From Bradyrhizobiaceae bacterium (lineage in GTDB: Bacteria > Pseudomonadota > Alphaproteobacteria > Rhizobiales > Xanthobacteraceae): a DNA stretch of 64,000 nucleotides. A program made the translations under genes and the position numbers. The stretch spans positions 248,001-312,000 of the forward strand of contig JADYXZ010000019.1 of NCBI GenBank assembly GCA_020853885.1, given 5' to 3'. The notes below the pieces were generated by a model. The model saw nothing but the letters and a program-made list of their open reading frames with translations. It had not been told where the DNA came from and did no database searches. This document shows, one piece after another, positions 44,477 through 53,639 of the stretch (position 1 is the stretch's first letter; every line of letters begins with the position of its first letter).

Positions 44477-45973
44477 TTATTCGTAACGGGCAGGCAGCCG
44501 GTCCGTGTCGGCCAGGTTGCCGAAGCGGGTATATTGCGCTTCGAACGAAAGCTTGACGGTCCCGGTCGGGCCGTGCCGTTGCTTGCCGATGATGATCTCG
44601 GCGCGCCGCTCATGCGTCTTCAGGTCGGCATCCCACTTGAACCACTCCTCGGTGCCTTCGCGCGGCTCTTTGTTCCGCAAGTAATATTCTTCGCGATACA
44701 CGAACATCACCACGTCGGCATCCTGCTCGATCGAGCCGGATTCACGCAGATCGGAAAGTTGCGGGCGCTTGTCGTCGCGGCTTTCCACCTGACGCGAGAG
44801 CTGCGACAGTGCGAGGATCGGCACGTTGAGCTCTTTCGCGAGCGCCTTGAGGCCGGTGGTGATCTCCGTCACTTCCTGCACGCGGCCTTCCATGGCGCGG
44901 CGGCTGGAGCCGGAAAGCAACTGGATGTAGTCGACCACCATCAGGTCGAGGCCGCGCTGGCGTTTCAGCCTGCGCGCGCGCGCCGCGAGCTGCGCGATCG
45001 AGATGCCGCCGGTCTCGTCGATGTAGAGCGGGATCGACTGCATCACCTGCGCGGCCGCCGCGAGCTTGGCGAAATCCGGCTCGGTGATGTCGCCGCGGCG
45101 AATGCGCGAGGAAGGAATTTCCGTCTGCTCGGAAAGAATGCGGGTCGCGAGCTGCTCCGCCGACATTTCCAGCGAGAAGAAGCCAACGATCCCGCCGGAC
45201 ACGGTCTCGATCGAGCCGTCCGGCCGCGGCTTGCCTCGGTACTCAGCGGCGACATTGTAGGCGACGTTCGTCGCAAGCGCCGTCTTGCCCATGCCGGGCC
45301 GGCCGGCGATGATCACGAGATCGGAATGCTGCAAGCCGCCCATCAGGTGATCGAGATCGATCAGACCGGTGGCAAGCCCCGAGAGATGTCCGTCGCGCTG
45401 ATAGGCCTTGCTCGCGAGATCGACCGCGTCCTTCAGCGCATCGGAGAAACGCAGGAAGCCGCTCTCGTAACGCCCGGTCTCCGCCAGCTCATAGAGCCGC
45501 CGCTCGGCGTCCTCGATCTGGTCCTGCGGCGCGAAATCGACCGGCGCGTCATAGGCGACGTTGACGAGGTCCTCGCCGATGCGGATGAGGTCGCGGCGCG
45601 TCGCAAGATCATAGATCGTCCGCCCGTAATCGACTGCATTGATGACTGTGGTGGCTTCGGCTGCGAGACGCGCGAGATATTGTGCCGGTGTGAGGCCGGC
45701 GATGTCGGCGTCCGCCGGCAGGAAAGTCTTGAGCGTGACGGGCGTTGCGATCTTGCCGGCGCGGATCAGCCCCGAGGTCACCTCGTAGATCTTCTGATGG
45801 ATCGGCTCGAAGAAGTGGCGCGGGTCGAGGAAGTCGGACACGCGATAGAACGCCTCGTTGTTCACGAGGATCGCGCCGAGCAGCGCCTGTTCGGCCTCGA
45901 TATTGTGCGGGGCCTGCCGGTATTCCGGAGTCGCGTCTTCCGTCAGCTTGCGCAGCGCGGATTCGAGGGCCAT
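44477..45973 (-). CDS. dnaB: Replicative DNA helicase
   Basis: This 498-residue hexameric helicase begins with the N-terminal DnaB domain (PHNIEAEQALLGAILVNNEAF). Walker A is AGRPGMGKTALATN, Walker B is LMVVDYIQLL, and ALSQLSRQVESR completes the RecA-like core. A DP-rich Glu/Arg linker region (DAERRLYELAE) binds DnaG and DnaC-type partners in homologues. CAGGGA precedes the ATG. It belongs to the conserved dnaB-alr-radA neighbourhood, here split by inserted genes. Confidence 0.97.
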   Translation of the reverse strand: MALESALRKLTEDATPEYRQAPHNIEAEQALLGAILVNNEAFYRVSDFLDPRHFFEPIHQKIYEVTSGLIRAGKIATPVTLKTFLPADADIAGLTPAQYLARLAAEATTVINAVDYGRTIYDLATRRDLIRIGEDLVNVAYDAPVDFAPQDQIEDAERRLYELAETGRYESGFLRFSDALKDAVDLASKAYQRDGHLSGLATGLIDLDHLMGGLQHSDLVIIAGRPGMGKTALATNVAYNVAAEYRGKPRPDGSIETVSGGIVGFFSLEMSAEQLATRILSEQTEIPSSRIRRGDITEPDFAKLAAAAQVMQSIPLYIDETGGISIAQLAARARRLKRQRGLDLMVVDYIQLLSGSSRRAMEGRVQEVTEITTGLKALAKELNVPILALSQLSRQVESRDDKRPQLSDLRESGSIEQDADVVMFVYREEYYLRNKEPREGTEEWFKWDADLKTHERRAEIIIGKQRHGPTGTVKLSFEAQYTRFGNLADTDRLPARYE

Positions 45974-46189
45974 CGCAGTCCCTGTTGTTCTTCAGTGTGT
46001 TTTTCAGTCTTGCGGGTCTACTGGCGACGTCCGACAGCCGCAACCTGTGCATAGCACGACAAATCGGCGCGTCATCGCTTCTCAGTTCAACACGCTCACA
46101 ATTCACAAGCTCGAATCAACGAAGAGCCGAATCAGAAACTCGCTTGACTATGGCCGAAAAATTAGGCGTGTCGGGGAAATTAAAAGCCG

Positions 46190-47449
46190 TCATTCGCCCG
46201 CAAGTCGGAACGGCGCGCGCTGGCCGCGCTCGGCGATTCGCAATCGCTCTTCCGCCGGCCCGATATAGTCCCGGGTAAGCGGCGCGGCCTTCTGATTTCG
46301 CGCAAGTTGGATCTGGAATACCATGAGGCCGCGATGGCGGAACGACATCTCCGACGCCGCGAGGTAAAACTCCCACATCCGGACGAACTTCTCATCATAC
46401 AGGCGCAGCACCTCTTCCTTGCGCGCAAGAAAGCGCGCGCGCCAGGCTTTCAGCGTCTCCGCATAGTGCAAACGGAGTATTTCGACATCGGTAACGATGA
46501 GCCCCGAGCGCTGGATGGCCGGCAATACTTCGGAGAGGGCAGGGATATAGCCGCCCGGGAAAATGTACTTGGAAATAAACCGCGCGGTCGTCGTCGGCGG
46601 GCCTGAGCGGCCGATCGAATGGATCACCGCCACGCCGTCTTCCTTGAGGAGTTCGGCGATCTTGCGGAAGTAGCCGTCGTAGTGCGTGATACCGACGTGC
46701 TCGAACATGCCGACCGACACGATCCGGTCGAAGGGGCCTCGCACGTCGCGGTAATCTTCGAGCTTGAACCGCACCCGCGGATCGAGCCGTTTCTCCTGGG
46801 CGCGGTTCGTGGCCTTGGCGAACTGCTCTTCCGATAGCGTGACCCCGAGAACGCGCGCGCCGGTGACCTCGGCGAGATAGATTGCGAGCCCGCCCCAGCC
46901 GGAGCCGACATCGAGCACGGAAAGCCCGGGCCGGTCCATCAAGAGCTTCGCTGCCAAGTGCCGCTTCTTCGCCAGCTGCGCGTCATCGAGCGACGCATCG
47001 GGCTGCTCGAAGTACGCGCATGAATATTGCTGGTCCGAATCCAGGAACAGCGAATACAGGCGCCCGTCGAGGTCGTAATGATGCGCGACGTTGCGTCTGG
47101 ACCGCCCGCGCGGATTGAACTGCGCGAGCCGGCGAAAGACATAGTGATAGGCGTCGATCGCCCATCCGATCGCGAGCGGCGTCTTCGCCAATGGCTGCGA
47201 CAGCAGCAGATCGAGAAAATCGGCGATCGATCCCCGCTCGATCCGCATCGAGCCGTCCATGTAGCATTCGCCGAGCTTCAGCTCGGGATTGATCATCACC
47301 GACAGCAGCGTCATCGGGCTCTTGAACGCGACTTCGACCGGCTCGCCGGTTCCGTCGCCGATCTCGAACCGGCGCCCGGGACGGGTGGAAATCCGCAGCG
47401 TTCCCTCGCGGACGAGCCTCGAAAGAACTCGCTTCAACCAGCGATCCAT
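46190..47449 (-). CDS. Cyclopropane-fatty-acyl-phospholipid synthase family methyltransferase
   Basis: This 419-residue protein has an N-terminal CFA-specific domain (SPMTLLSVMINPELKLGECYMDG, FLDLLLSQPL) and a SAM-binding domain with LDVGSGWGGLAIYLAE. The catalytic-site blocks are QQYSCAYFEQPDASLDDAQ, VGMFEHVGITHYDGYF and KYIFPGGYIPALSEV. It adds a methylene bridge to unsaturated phospholipid acyl chains at the membrane. The frame is open to 47665, but MDRWLKR at 47449 is the family start. It is divergent from the secretion locus. Confidence 0.92.
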   Translation of the reverse strand: MDRWLKRVLSRLVREGTLRISTRPGRRFEIGDGTGEPVEVAFKSPMTLLSVMINPELKLGECYMDGSMRIERGSIADFLDLLLSQPLAKTPLAIGWAIDAYHYVFRRLAQFNPRGRSRRNVAHHYDLDGRLYSLFLDSDQQYSCAYFEQPDASLDDAQLAKKRHLAAKLLMDRPGLSVLDVGSGWGGLAIYLAEVTGARVLGVTLSEEQFAKATNRAQEKRLDPRVRFKLEDYRDVRGPFDRIVSVGMFEHVGITHYDGYFRKIAELLKEDGVAVIHSIGRSGPPTTTARFISKYIFPGGYIPALSEVLPAIQRSGLIVTDVEILRLHYAETLKAWRARFLARKEEVLRLYDEKFVRMWEFYLAASEMSFRHRGLMVFQIQLARNQKAAPLTRDYIGPAEERLRIAERGQRAPFRLAGE

Positions 47450-47952
47450 GGCCCGCTCTTTCAATCCCTTCGGAGGACGACCTTTCTCCGTCCTTCCACA
47501 TCCACCTTTTGTATTACAGCAAAGCTCGGAGCGGGGAGCAATCGCTGCAAATGCAGCGCAGCATTGATGGCCCGCATAGGCACTTCCCGCTTGCACGAGG
47601 CAGCCGCCTACGTCGCCATCAGCAGGACCTCGGATCTTCCGGCCAGCCGCCAATGGCGGCCACAACCGCCAGCAAAAATTTGTTGGTGGGCCGTCGGTTC
47701 CGAAATCTCAAAAAACGTCGAGAAACGCACGCTTTTGTGGCGCCTTGGCCACAAAGAGCTGCGGCCGGTAACAAGCGCGCGAATCCATATTTAGAATCAA
47801 CATGATAGACTCTATGGTATTTCCGCAACATACAGAGAGAGTCGTGAAAATCGGGCCTTTTTCATGCCCCCTTCATTGAAAGACTCGAATGCCGCTGATA
47901 GTTTCATTCGCCAATAAGAACGGGGGACGGCTGCTTTCTGGGGGGCGGTCAG
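47450..47952. promoter_or_regulatory. 500-base intergenic region upstream of the secretion locus, with an inverted repeat
   Basis: No convincing gene is present; frames of 70-98 codons here lack motifs and Shine-Dalgarno sites. TTTGTGGC (47734-47741) and GCCACAAA (47748-47755) form a perfect 8-base inverted repeat around GCCTTG. The stretch after ~47680 is AT-richer than the flanking genes. The region must hold the divergent promoters for the CFA-synthase gene and the tolC-type gene, but I cannot place -35/-10 elements with confidence. Confidence 0.45.
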
Positions 47953-49650
47953 ATGCGAAGTGCGTATAGCGTAGTGCTCGGCGTGTCGGCGCTGGGTTTT
48001 GTCGCGGTGGCACAGCCTGCCATCGCGAAAAATGGTTTTTCGATCATCGATGCCATTCACCAGGCGGTGCAGACGCATCCCGGCGTTGGCGAGGCGTCCG
48101 CAAATCGCCGCGCGACCGAAGCGGAACTTCGTCAGAATCAGGGAACGCTGCTGCCGCAGGTGCGCGTCGAGGCGGAGATCGGCCCGCACCGTATGGACCG
48201 GCACCCGCCTGTGGCTGCAAGCAATCGGGAATGGATCAGCGGCCGCGAGGCATCGGTTGCCGTTCGGCAACTGTTGTACGATGGATTTGCCTCGATCAAT
48301 GAAATCTGGCGGCAGGCTGCCCGCGTCGATGCGGCAGCCGCACGCGTGCTGGAACGTACCGAGCTGATCGCTCTCGATGCCGCTGAAGCCTACATTGATG
48401 TCACCCGCTATCTGCAGCTCGTCGATCTGGCGAGCCGAAACGTGCAGACGCATCGCGGCATTCTGAGCAACGTGCGCGCCCGGTTCCAGGGCGGCCGCAC
48501 CGGTGAGGGCGATCTGCAGCAGGCGCAGGAGCGCGTCTCCTCCGCCGAGGCGGCGCTCGCCGAATTCCGCCAGAAGCTCGACGAGGCTCGCGGTGCATAT
48601 CGTCAGGCCGTCGGCCTCGAGCCGTTCAATCTACGCTTCCCGGGCCGCCTGCGCGGACTGCCGAAGTCGAAGGATGACGCGCTTGCGGTCGCGCTCCGTC
48701 ATAATCCGACGATCATGGCCGCAGGTGCAGATGCCAAGGCCGCGCGCCACGGATTCGACGCGACGGCGGGCTCGTTCGGTCCGACCATCTCGCTGGAAGG
48801 TCGCGCGCTGGCCGGCGTCAACACCGGCAACATTGATGGCAGGCGCGAAGAATACAGCGGCAAGGTCGTGCTGAGCTGGGATATCTTCACCGGCGGCCAG
48901 ACGAGCTGGCGCCGGGTGGAAGCGGCCGAGCGCATGACCGAGGAGATGGAGCGGCACGCTCGCCTGCAGCGCGCTGCGTTTGAATCGCTCGACAAGGCGT
49001 GGGCCGCTCGCACGATCACCAACGATCGCGCTGTCGCGCTCACGCAGCAGGTCGAAGCCGCGCGCAAGGTCGTCGGCGCCTACACGAAGGAATATGAGCT
49101 CGGCCAGCGCACGCTGATCGACCTGCTCAACGCCGAGAACCAGCTTTTCAATGCCTTGGTGTCGCTCGTGTCGACCCGCGGCGTCGCCGTGTTCGCCGAC
49201 TATCAGTTGCTCGCGACCATGGGCAAGCTGCTCGAGTACCTGAAGGCGCCGGAACCGGCCGAGGCCGAGCCGTTGAGCGTGGCGCCGTTCGGGATCTATC
49301 CGACCAAGCTGCCGCCGGTCATCCTGCGCGCGCCTGGACCGGGACCCGAGCCGTTGAGCACGTTCGAGCCCATGCCGAGGACGGACGCGACTTGGCCGCT
49401 GCCGGTGACTGCGCCGAAGACGAAAGTCTCGAACATCCAGCAGCTTTGGCCGCAGATGTACGCGGGTACGAAAGCGGACGAACCCGCGGCACCGACATCG
49501 GTGCAGACCGCCCAGGCAAAGCCGGAAGGGCACTTCCCCTTTGCTTCGGCTGGCTCTGAGTCCGGCTTTGCCTGGCCCACGACGGCGCTCTCCTATGCGC
49601 CGGCCGCCGCCGGGCTGAAGACGGGACCGTTCCCGAGCGGCGCGAACTAG
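47953..49650 (+). CDS. TolC-family type I secretion outer-membrane protein
   Basis: This 565-residue protein has a signal peptide (residues 1-26, ending QPAIAK). The duplicated TolC/OEP alpha-barrel repeat follows: ETHPGVGEASANRRATEAELRQNQGTLLPQVR-like segments, then RYLQLVDLASRNVQTHRGIL and EYELGQRTLIDLLNAENQLFNA, the family hallmark. The final ~130 residues (from about 49250) are a Pro/Ala-rich tail beyond the normal TolC end. It forms the outer-membrane duct for the ABC exporter and HlyD adaptor encoded next. Confidence 0.92.
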   Translation: MRSAYSVVLGVSALGFVAVAQPAIAKNGFSIIDAIHQAVQTHPGVGEASANRRATEAELRQNQGTLLPQVRVEAEIGPHRMDRHPPVAASNREWISGREASVAVRQLLYDGFASINEIWRQAARVDAAAARVLERTELIALDAAEAYIDVTRYLQLVDLASRNVQTHRGILSNVRARFQGGRTGEGDLQQAQERVSSAEAALAEFRQKLDEARGAYRQAVGLEPFNLRFPGRLRGLPKSKDDALAVALRHNPTIMAAGADAKAARHGFDATAGSFGPTISLEGRALAGVNTGNIDGRREEYSGKVVLSWDIFTGGQTSWRRVEAAERMTEEMERHARLQRAAFESLDKAWAARTITNDRAVALTQQVEAARKVVGAYTKEYELGQRTLIDLLNAENQLFNALVSLVSTRGVAVFADYQLLATMGKLLEYLKAPEPAEAEPLSVAPFGIYPTKLPPVILRAPGPGPEPLSTFEPMPRTDATWPLPVTAPKTKVSNIQQLWPQMYAGTKADEPAAPTSVQTAQAKPEGHFPFASAGSESGFAWPTTALSYAPAAAGLKTGPFPSGAN

Positions 49651-49847
49651 GCTGCGCTTCTACTGACTGACTGCGGCGTGACTTGGCCTATCCAGGGCCG
49701 GGCATGCGTTAGTTTCGGTGCAACTATCTGAAATCGCTCGATATTCTTTCCGAGGACCCCGGCGTCTGGCGTTTACAATGTCCCGATATGTCTGGGGCGT
49801 CGTCGGGGGATTTCCGGTAGAATATTTGAATGAATGCGGGAGGCGTC

Positions 49848-52106
49848 GTGAACTTGCATCCCCGTGCACCGCAGGGAGCAAGCGAACAACCTGTTGGACC
49901 CCGGATGAGCGAAGCCCGGATCGCGGATCTGCTGGCTGACGCGCTCGTCTATCTTGCCGCACGGCATGGCCGCGCGCTGAGCCGCGACGCCTTGCTCGCA
50001 GGTCTCCCGATCACGGATGGGCGCCTCAGCATCTCGCTGTTTCCCCGCGCGGCCGAGCGCGCGGGCCTCGAGGCCGAAGCCGTCAAGCGCGACCTTGCCG
50101 ACATCCCCGCATTGGTGCTGCCCGCCGTCCTGATCATGAAGGACGGCTCGACCAGGATCCTCGTCGAGATCGACCGCCACACCAAGAAAGCGCGCGTCAT
50201 CAATCCGTCGACGCGCTCGGGCGAAGCGAAGGCCGGCCCTGATGGCAGGCCGCTGCCGGAGCCGGAATACTCGGGCTATGCGTTCTTCGTGCGTCCGGCG
50301 GCGGAAGCCGATCCGCGCGCGGTCGCCGCGGGCGATCTGCCGCGCACGCACTGGTTCTGGTCGGTCGTCAAGCGCTTCTGGCGCAACTACAGCCACGTCG
50401 CCATCGCCGCGCTGATCGTCAACATTCTTGCGCTCGCGTCGCCGCTGTTCATCATGAACGTGTACGACCGCGTGATCCCGAACGGCGCGATCCCGTCGCT
50501 GATCGCGCTCGCCATCGGCCTCGGGATCGCGATCGTCTTCGATTTCATTCTCCGCATCGTGCGCAGCCGGATCATCGACATGACCGGCAAGCAGGCCGAT
50601 GTCGTGCTCGCCGCCAACATCTTCGAGCACGTCATGGCGCTGAAGATGAGCCAGCGGCCGCAGTCGGTCGGCATTCTTGCCAACCAGATGCGCGACTTCG
50701 ACTCGGTCCGTGAATTCTTCACGTCCGGCACCGTCGTTTCGGTGACCGATCTCGCCTTCGCGATCGTCTTCCTGACGGTCCTCTATCTGATTGTCGGGCC
50801 GCTCGCCATTGTTCCGGCGGTCATGCTGCCGCTGATGATCGTTGTCGGCCTCGCCCTGCAGCGGCCGCTCGATCGGGCGATGAAGCGCCTGCAGGCGGAA
50901 TCCGCCGCTCGCCACGGCGTGCTCGTCGAGGCGCTCTCCGGCATGGATACCGTGCGGGCGACCGGCGCCGAGGCCCGCATGCAGACGGCGTGGGAGCGCT
51001 CGATCGCCGCCACCGCCCGCTCCGGCGAGGACGTGCACTTCTGGGCGTCGCTGGCCCTGACGGCGGCGAGCACCGCGCAGCAGCTCACCACGATGGCGAT
51101 CGTGATCTGGGGCGTGTTCCTCGTGATGAACGGCGAGATCACGATGGGCGCACTGGTCGCGGCGTCGATGCTGGCCGGCCGCGTGATGGCGCCGATCGCC
51201 GGCATTGCCGCCGTCATCACCCGCGCGACGCAGACGTTCACGGCGATGAAGGCGATCGACCGCCTGATGGCGCTGGAGCGCGAACGGCCGCCCGGCCGCG
51301 CTTACGTCGCGCGCCGCATCGGCGAAGGCCGCGTCGCCTTCGAGAACGTCACCTTCAAGTATCCGAACGCCCCGGAAAACGCCCTCGACAAGGTCTCCTT
51401 CAAGATCGAGCCGGGCGAGCGCGTCGGCATCATCGGCCGCGTTGGGTCCGGCAAGACCACGGTCGGCCGCCTGCTGATCGGCTTCTACGAGCCGCAGGAG
51501 GGCCGCATCCTGCTCGACGGCATCGACGCCCGCCAGTACGACCCGGCGGATCTGCGCGCCGGCATCGGCTTCGTCATGCAGGACACCGATCTCTTCTTCG
51601 GCAAGCTGCGCGACAACATCACCATCGGCAAGACCGCGGCGAGCGACGACGAAGTCATCGCCGCCGCGCGCCTCGCCGGCGTCGAAAGCTTCATCGCCGG
51701 CCACCCGCAGGGCTACGACATGCCGATTGCCGAGCAGGGCCGCAGCCTCTCCGGCGGCCAGAAGCAGGCGATCGGCCTTGCCCGCGTCCTGATCCGCAAG
51801 CCGAAAATCCTGTTCCTCGACGAGCCGACCGCGCATTTCGATACGCGCAGCGAGAACGAGTTCCTCGAGCGACTGAAGACGCTCGCGAGCCGCGACATGA
51901 CGATCATCGTTTCCACCCATCGTCCGTCGCTGCTTGGGCTTGTCGACCGCCTGCTGCTGTTCGAGCGCGGGCGGCTCGTGGCCGACGGCCCGCGTGATGC
52001 GGTGCTCGCGCGCCTGCGCGGCGCCGCGCCGAAGCCCGTTGCGCCGGCGCAGGCCGGAGCCGCGGCCGGCGGCAAGCCGGAGCTGAAATCCGATGCGGCA
52101 ATCTGA
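49848..52106 (+). CDS. Type I secretion ABC permease/ATPase (LapB-like)
   Basis: This 752-residue protein has an N-terminal C39-peptidase-like domain (residues ~20-140) with no catalytic Cys. A six-helix exporter region (~170-430) includes IMNVYDRVIPNGAIPSL, and the nucleotide-binding domain has GRVGSGKTT, LSGGQ and ILFLDEPTAHFD. The degenerate peptidase domain is the LapB/HlyB (CLD) type, which binds rather than cuts substrates and fits export of RTX adhesins with C-terminal signals. The GTG at 49848 is chosen because GGGAGG lies 4 bases upstream; an ATG at 49830 precedes that Shine-Dalgarno. It overlaps the HlyD gene by 14 bases. Confidence 0.93.
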   Translation: MNLHPRAPQGASEQPVGPRMSEARIADLLADALVYLAARHGRALSRDALLAGLPITDGRLSISLFPRAAERAGLEAEAVKRDLADIPALVLPAVLIMKDGSTRILVEIDRHTKKARVINPSTRSGEAKAGPDGRPLPEPEYSGYAFFVRPAAEADPRAVAAGDLPRTHWFWSVVKRFWRNYSHVAIAALIVNILALASPLFIMNVYDRVIPNGAIPSLIALAIGLGIAIVFDFILRIVRSRIIDMTGKQADVVLAANIFEHVMALKMSQRPQSVGILANQMRDFDSVREFFTSGTVVSVTDLAFAIVFLTVLYLIVGPLAIVPAVMLPLMIVVGLALQRPLDRAMKRLQAESAARHGVLVEALSGMDTVRATGAEARMQTAWERSIAATARSGEDVHFWASLALTAASTAQQLTTMAIVIWGVFLVMNGEITMGALVAASMLAGRVMAPIAGIAAVITRATQTFTAMKAIDRLMALERERPPGRAYVARRIGEGRVAFENVTFKYPNAPENALDKVSFKIEPGERVGIIGRVGSGKTTVGRLLIGFYEPQEGRILLDGIDARQYDPADLRAGIGFVMQDTDLFFGKLRDNITIGKTAASDDEVIAAARLAGVESFIAGHPQGYDMPIAEQGRSLSGGQKQAIGLARVLIRKPKILFLDEPTAHFDTRSENEFLERLKTLASRDMTIIVSTHRPSLLGLVDRLLLFERGRLVADGPRDAVLARLRGAAPKPVAPAQAGAAAGGKPELKSDAAI

Positions 52107-53337
52107 TTTCGCCTACGTCAACGACGTTCGTGCGGCGGTCGAGCTGAAGACGCCGCGCACCTCGCGCATGCTCCTGTTCACCGTGCTGGCGATGATGGTC
52201 GCCGGGCTGGCGTGGGCGCATTTTGCGGTGCTCGACGAGGTCAAGCGCGGGCAGGGACGGGTGATCCCCTCGCAGCAGATGCAGGTCGTGCAGACGCTGG
52301 AAGGCGGCATCGTCCGCGAAATCCTCGTCCAGGAAGGCGCGATCGTGAAGAAGGATCAGCCGCTGATGCGGATCGACGACACGAACTTCGCCGCCCAGTT
52401 CGGCGAGGTGCGTGAGCGCCGCGCGGCGATGGCGGCGCGCGTCGCCCGGCTCGAAGCCGAGGCGGCGGGAGCGAAGCCGGCGTTCTCGAAGGAGCTCCAG
52501 GAGATCGCGCCCCGCGCGGTCGAGGCCGAGCTGAACGTGTATGAGGCGCGCGCCAAGAAGGTCGCACAGGACATCGACGTGCTGCAGAAGACGCAGGCGC
52601 GCCTCACCGAGAATCTGGGCCTCCTCAACCGCGAGCTCGAGCTCACCCGCAAGCTGCATGCGCAGAAGGTGGTTCCCGAGATCGAGATGATCCGCCTCGA
52701 GCGCCAGGCGAGCGAGATGCGCGGCCAGCTTGCCGAGACCGAATCGCGCATGAACAACGTCAAGGCGGCGTTCGCGTCGCTGGTCGAGGAGGACCTGGCG
52801 AAATCGCGCGGCGATCTCGCCGTGCTGGAAGAGACCATCAAGAGCGCGCAGGACCGCGTGCAGCGCACCGAGCTGCGCGCGCCGGTCTATGGCATCGTGA
52901 ACAAGATCTACGTGACGACGGTCGGCGCCGTGGTGCAGCCGGCGAACAACGTCATGGACATCGTGCCGCTCGATGACACGCTGCTCGTCGAAGGCCGCAT
53001 CCGCCCGCAGGACATCGCCTTCATCCGGCCCGATCAGGACGCGGTGGTGAAGATCACTGCCTACGACCCCTCCGTCTATGGCTCGCTCAAGGGCAAGGTG
53101 GAGCGCATCTCCGCCGACACCATCGTCGAGAAGAACGAGAAGGGCGAGGCCGGCGAGACGTTCTATCGCGTGGTGGTGCGCACCGAGAAGAACGCGCTGG
53201 GCACCGCCGAAGCGCCGCTGCCGATCATTCCCGGCATGGTGGCGACGGTGGAAATCCTCACCGGCGAGAAGTCGGTGCTCGACTATCTCATGAAGCCCGC
53301 GCGCCTCCTGCGCGACGAGGCGCTGAGAGAGCGCTGA
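52093..53337 (+). CDS. HlyD-family type I secretion membrane-fusion protein
   Basis: This 414-residue protein has one N-terminal membrane helix (about 27-45). The lipoyl half-motif TLEGGIVREILVQEGAIVKKDQPL follows, then a long alpha-helical hairpin (residues ~110-260 with LTRKLHAQKVVPEIEMIRLERQASEMRGQL). The closing lipoyl half is RTELRAPVYGIVNKIYVTTVGAVVQ, and the beta-barrel is LVEGRIRPQDIAFIRPDQ. It bridges the ABC exporter and TolC in the periplasm. It overlaps the exporter gene by 14 bases, so the two are coupled. Confidence 0.95.
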   Translation: MRQSDFAYVNDVRAAVELKTPRTSRMLLFTVLAMMVAGLAWAHFAVLDEVKRGQGRVIPSQQMQVVQTLEGGIVREILVQEGAIVKKDQPLMRIDDTNFAAQFGEVRERRAAMAARVARLEAEAAGAKPAFSKELQEIAPRAVEAELNVYEARAKKVAQDIDVLQKTQARLTENLGLLNRELELTRKLHAQKVVPEIEMIRLERQASEMRGQLAETESRMNNVKAAFASLVEEDLAKSRGDLAVLEETIKSAQDRVQRTELRAPVYGIVNKIYVTTVGAVVQPANNVMDIVPLDDTLLVEGRIRPQDIAFIRPDQDAVVKITAYDPSVYGSLKGKVERISADTIVEKNEKGEAGETFYRVVVRTEKNALGTAEAPLPIIPGMVATVEILTGEKSVLDYLMKPARLLRDEALRER

Positions 53338-53344
53338 GGCCACA

Positions 53345-53460
53345 TCGTCATCCCGGCCGAAGCGACCAGCGGTCGCCGAGAGCCGGGATCGTTTTGCGAT
53401 GGGCTGATGACGGTCCCGGATAACGCGCTTTGCGCGTTTCCGGGACGACGGACACTTCCT
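53345..53460. repeat. Dispersed inverted repeat, family D
   Basis: CGTCATCCCGGCCGAAGCGA and CCGAGAGCCGGGATCG form one half. GATGACGGTCCCGGATAACG and CGTTTCCGGGACGACGG form the second half. It directly follows the hlyD-type stop and, with the next unit, fills most of the gap before the LapG-like gene. Confidence 0.75.
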
Positions 53461-53639
53461 TCAAATTTGAATCGATTGCCGCCGGTCCGCGCAAGCGCGC
53501 GTGCACCATCTAACTGAGAAACAAGGCGAAATCGGCCGCTCTTAACCCGCCAAACAGCCCGCCCGGCCGATGCTCGTGCCGATAGCGGGCACGGATCGGC
53601 GCGGAAGACGCCGCCCGGCGCCCGCCGGACAGGGCGTCG

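Noticed and set aside
44357..46054. 565-codon plus-strand frame opposite dnaB
   Set aside because: It is a shadow frame caused by high GC; dnaB on the minus strand has all helicase motifs.
47509..47831. Possible small genes (98 codons plus, 70 codons minus) upstream of the secretion operon
   Set aside because: There are no Shine-Dalgarno sites, no motifs and opposite-strand overlap; more likely regulatory sequence.
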